Positions 61,353 through 64,000 of a DNA stretch of 64,000 nt are shown here, piece by piece; the stretch's first letter is position 1, and each line of letters starts with the position of its first letter. The stretch covers positions 124,001 through 188,000 of the forward strand of contig NZ_JAGPYQ010000002.1 of the NCBI RefSeq assembly GCF_018070025.1. Reading direction: 5' to 3'. The notes under the pieces are model-generated. The model saw only the letters and a list, made by a program, of their open reading frames with translations. It made no database searches and was not told the origin of the DNA. Origin of the DNA: Streptomyces liliiviolaceus (GTDB taxonomy: Bacteria; Actinomycetota; Actinomycetes; Streptomycetales; Streptomycetaceae). The position numbers and the translations under genes are program-made.

Positions 61353-64000
61353 ATGCGCCAAACACCGCCCGTACGCTTTCGCATCCTCGGGTCTCTGGAA
61401 TGTTGGGACGGTGACGAGCGCGTCCACGTCGGCGGGCCCGTCAGCGAACGCGTCCTGGTGACGCTGCTCCTCGAACCCCAGCGCGTGCTGCCGGTGCACC
61501 GGCTCGTCGAAGCCGTCTGGGACGAGGACGCCCCCGCCACCGCGGCCCACCAGGTGCGCAAGGCCGTCGCCGAACTGCGCCAGCGCATCCCCGACGGACG
61601 CACCCTCATCGCGACGGACGGCCCCGGCTACCGCGCCGCCGTCACGCCCGAGCAACTGGACCTGCTGCAGTTCACCGACGCCCTGCGGCGGGCCCGCGAC
61701 CACGTCGCCGCCGGCCTCGCCGTGGAGGCGACGGCACTGCTGCGTGAGGCCGTCGCCCTGTGGCGCGGCCCGGTGCTCTCCGGCAACGGCGGAGCGGTCG
61801 TCGACGCCGCTTCCGCCTCGCTGGAGGAACGCCGCATGACCGCGGTGGAGCAGCTCTTCGACCTCAGACTGGAGGCCGGGGAGGGCGCCGAGCTGGTCGC
61901 CGGGATCCGCGAGGCGATCGGTGGCAACCCGCTGCGCGAGACCCTCCGCGGCCAGCTCATGCTCGCCCTGTACCGCTCGGGCCGCCAGGCCGAGGCACTG
62001 GAGGAGTACGGGAACATCCGCGCCCTGCTCGACGAGGAACTGGGCATCCAGCCGGGCGACGCCCTGCGCGAGCTGCACCAGGCCATCCTGCGCAACGAAC
62101 CCTCCCTGACCGTCGCCGCCTCGCCCTCGCCGACCGCGGCCCCGGCGGTGACCGGCAGCCGCTCCACCCTGCCCTACGACCTGCGGGACTTCACCGGCCG
62201 CGAGGAGGAACTGCACAAGCTGCTCGGCTTCGTGGAGGGAGCGACCGGCTCCGGCCCGCTGATCATCGCCATCGACGGCATGGGAGGCAGCGGCAAGACC
62301 TCCCTCGCGGTGCGCGCCGCCCACCGTCTCACCGAGCAGTACCCCGACGCCCAGCTCCATCTCGACCTGCGCGGCTACACCCCGGGCGAGGAACCCCTCG
62401 CCCCGCCCGCCGCGGCCGAGGCCCTGCTGCGCATGCTCGGCATCCCCGGCGAACGCATCCCCGACGACCCGCAGGGCCGGATCAACCTGTGGCGCTCCAC
62501 CATGACCAAACACCGCATGATCCTGTTGCTTGACAACGTAGTCGACGAGGCTCAGGTGAAGCCGCTCCTCGCCTCGCCGACCGGCACGGTGGTCCTGATC
62601 ACCAGCCGTGCCCTGCTCGTCGACCTCGACGCGGCGCACTCGGTCTCCCTGGGCACGATGGCGCCGCCGGACAGCGTCGCCCTGATCGTCGGCATCATCG
62701 GGGAGCGCCGTGCGGAGGCCGAACCCACGGCCGTCGCCGACCTCGCCGACCTCGCCGGACACCTCCCGCTCGCCCTGCGCATCGCCGCCGCGCGACTGCG
62801 CAAACGACCCCGCTGGACCGTGCGCTACCTCGTGGACCGGCTCCGCGACGACACCCACCGCCTCGCCGAACTCAGCGCCGGCGAACGCAGCGTGGAGGTC
62901 ACCCTGCGGCTGTCGTACGAGGGACTGGGCGCCGACTACCGCAAGTCCTTCCGGCTCCTCGGCCAGTACCCGGGCGCCGATCTGGACGTCTACACGGCGG
63001 CGGCCCTGCTCGACCTGGGGGTCAGGGACGCCGAGGACGTCCTGGAGTACCTGCTCGACATGCACCTCGTCCAGCAGCACGAGCCGGGCCGCTACGCGTT
63101 CCACGACCTGGTGCGCAGCTTCGCCCTCATGCTGTCGCACACGCGGAGTTCCGGTGGCACCGGCGAGTTCTCGGAGGAGGCCGCGGGCGCGGTCCGGCGT
63201 CTGCTGGAGTTCTCGCTCACCGCCTCGGACGCCGCCTGCGACCTGCTCTTCCCCGGGCGGGTGCGGATGGTCCGCCCGACGCCCTCGTTCCAGCCCGAAC
63301 TGGCCCCGCTGTCCACGCCGGAGGCCGCCCGCGACTGGTTCGAGCGCGAGCAGGACAGTCTGCTCGCGGCGATCGCCCTGGCCTTCCGCCGGGGCCTGGA
63401 CCGCGAGGTCGCCCTGCTCGCGGCGAACGTCGTCTTCCACCTCGATCTGCGGGGCAGGCTCGACGACTTCCTCGCCCTGTGCCGCACCGCGCTCGCCGCG
63501 GCCCGCCGGCTGAACGAGTCCGACCTCCTGCGGTTGAGCCTGTCCAATCTGGCGGTCGCCTGCTGGAAGCGCGGCAGGTTCGAGGACGGCATAGCGGCGG
63601 CCGTCGAGGCGCATGAACTGGCGGTGGAACTGGGCGACCGGCGCGGCCAGGCCAAGGACACCGGCGTACTGGGCCTGCTGCTCGCCACCACCGGCCGCTT
63701 CGACGAGGCGCTGCCCCGGCTGGAGCAGTCGATCGCCCTCAAGCGCGAACTGGGCGCCGAGCGGGCCGAGTCGGAGTCCCTGTCGAACGTCAGCGGCGTC
63801 TACATGGAACGCGGCTGCTTCGAGGAGGCGGTGAGCGCGGCGACCCGGTCCATCGAACTCGCCCGCAAACTGGGCGCGTCGGAGAAGGAACTCGTGGGAC
63901 TGAGCGATCTCGCGCAGGTCCAGCTGGCCATGGGTGAGGTGGCGACGGCCGCCCGCACGCTGGCGGCGGCCCGCGAGCGTGCCGCCGGTGCGCTGGCTCC
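61353..64000 (+). CDS. AfsR/SARP-family transcriptional regulator (partial, runs off right edge)
   Basis: At least 882 residues from ATG with GAGGAGAGGG 9-10 nt upstream; the stop is outside the window. DNA-binding winged helix (about 8-95, VRFRILGSLECWDG ... ELRQRIPDG) and BTAD bacterial transcription activation domain (about 95-245, ending GIQPGDALRELHQAILRNEP). Then an NB-ARC ATPase: Walker A DGMGGSGKTSL (about 308-318) and Walker B MILLLDNVV. Then a helical domain and TPR-like repeats (from about 690, e.g. LRLSLSNLAVACWKRGRFEDGI). Large SARPs of this layout switch on antibiotic pathways. Position after the psuG operon suggests it is the pathway activator. No TTA codon seen. Confidence 0.9.
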   Translation, partial: MRQTPPVRFRILGSLECWDGDERVHVGGPVSERVLVTLLLEPQRVLPVHRLVEAVWDEDAPATAAHQVRKAVAELRQRIPDGRTLIATDGPGYRAAVTPEQLDLLQFTDALRRARDHVAAGLAVEATALLREAVALWRGPVLSGNGGAVVDAASASLEERRMTAVEQLFDLRLEAGEGAELVAGIREAIGGNPLRETLRGQLMLALYRSGRQAEALEEYGNIRALLDEELGIQPGDALRELHQAILRNEPSLTVAASPSPTAAPAVTGSRSTLPYDLRDFTGREEELHKLLGFVEGATGSGPLIIAIDGMGGSGKTSLAVRAAHRLTEQYPDAQLHLDLRGYTPGEEPLAPPAAAEALLRMLGIPGERIPDDPQGRINLWRSTMTKHRMILLLDNVVDEAQVKPLLASPTGTVVLITSRALLVDLDAAHSVSLGTMAPPDSVALIVGIIGERRAEAEPTAVADLADLAGHLPLALRIAAARLRKRPRWTVRYLVDRLRDDTHRLAELSAGERSVEVTLRLSYEGLGADYRKSFRLLGQYPGADLDVYTAAALLDLGVRDAEDVLEYLLDMHLVQQHEPGRYAFHDLVRSFALMLSHTRSSGGTGEFSEEAAGAVRRLLEFSLTASDAACDLLFPGRVRMVRPTPSFQPELAPLSTPEAARDWFEREQDSLLAAIALAFRRGLDREVALLAANVVFHLDLRGRLDDFLALCRTALAAARRLNESDLLRLSLSNLAVACWKRGRFEDGIAAAVEAHELAVELGDRRGQAKDTGVLGLLLATTGRFDEALPRLEQSIALKRELGAERAESESLSNVSGVYMERGCFEEAVSAATRSIELARKLGASEKELVGLSDLAQVQLAMGEVATAARTLAAARERAAGALA

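Noticed and set aside
61080..63614. 844-residue minus-strand ORF over the SARP gene
   Set aside because: Shadow frame; the plus-strand SARP has clear DNA-binding, BTAD and Walker motifs.

Overview
The window is high-GC DNA from a Streptomyces or close actinomycete. Evidence: strong third-position GC bias, many GTG/TTG starts, purine-rich GGAGG-type ribosome sites, F420-dependent and DUF574 families, a SARP regulator, twin-arginine exported hydrolases, and the GC-rich dispersed intergenic repeat typical of this genus. I saw no rRNA, tRNA or CRISPR array.

Bases 1-15.4 kb look accessory. They hold two decayed IS5-type transposases, two unrecognised small ORFs, an orphan Imm1-type immunity protein, a CaiB/enoyl-CoA hydratase pair, and a compact biosynthetic locus. 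That locus is a single-module C-A-PCP-TE peptide synthetase, a small translationally coupled ORF, and a two-subunit FAD dehydrogenase (FAD-SLDH small subunit plus a GMC large subunit with a three-cysteine cluster motif). It ends with an integrase-like protein lacking recognisable catalytic residues.

Bases 15.4-26 kb carry a small secreted peptide, a secreted GH27 alpha-galactosidase, a 122-bp tandem repeat, a ROK sugar kinase divergent from a LacI regulator with a perfect operator between them, a GGCT-like protein, a membrane Ser/Thr kinase, an HpcH-type aldolase and a Tat-exported endonuclease/phosphatase-fold protein. Bases 26-41 kb are housekeeping-like: etfBA, a flavin reductase, a thioredoxin/DUF4395 pair, an acyltransferase, a transglutaminase-like protein, the DUF6421-SDR-beta-eliminating lyase operon, a GDPD phosphodiesterase, GNAT, two VOC proteins, an F420-dependent oxidoreductase, DUF6479 and a Ppx/GppA protein.

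Bases 40-56.6 kb hold a GH10-CBM2 xylanase divergent from a LacI regulator, repeats, a MarR-FUSC exporter operon, DUF5134, an M56 peptidase, PAP2, a DUF574 methyltransferase, an SGNH hydrolase, an NhaA-DsbA fusion, an alpha/beta hydrolase-TetR operon with an array of TTAGCTAA sites, a Ser/Thr-rich single-pass membrane protein, and an unknown protein with three KDH repeats.

Bases 56.8-64 kb hold the most striking locus: a tightly coupled operon of a pseudouridine-5'-phosphate glycosidase homologue (psuG), a HAD phosphatase, an MFS exporter, a cupin and a 4-oxalocrotonate tautomerase-like protein, closed by a 17-bp stem terminator and followed by a large AfsR/SARP regulator that runs off the right edge. 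A C-ribosylating enzyme plus phosphatase plus exporter, with no pseudouridine kinase, matches the logic of C-nucleoside and C-glycoside antibiotic pathways rather than pseudouridine breakdown.
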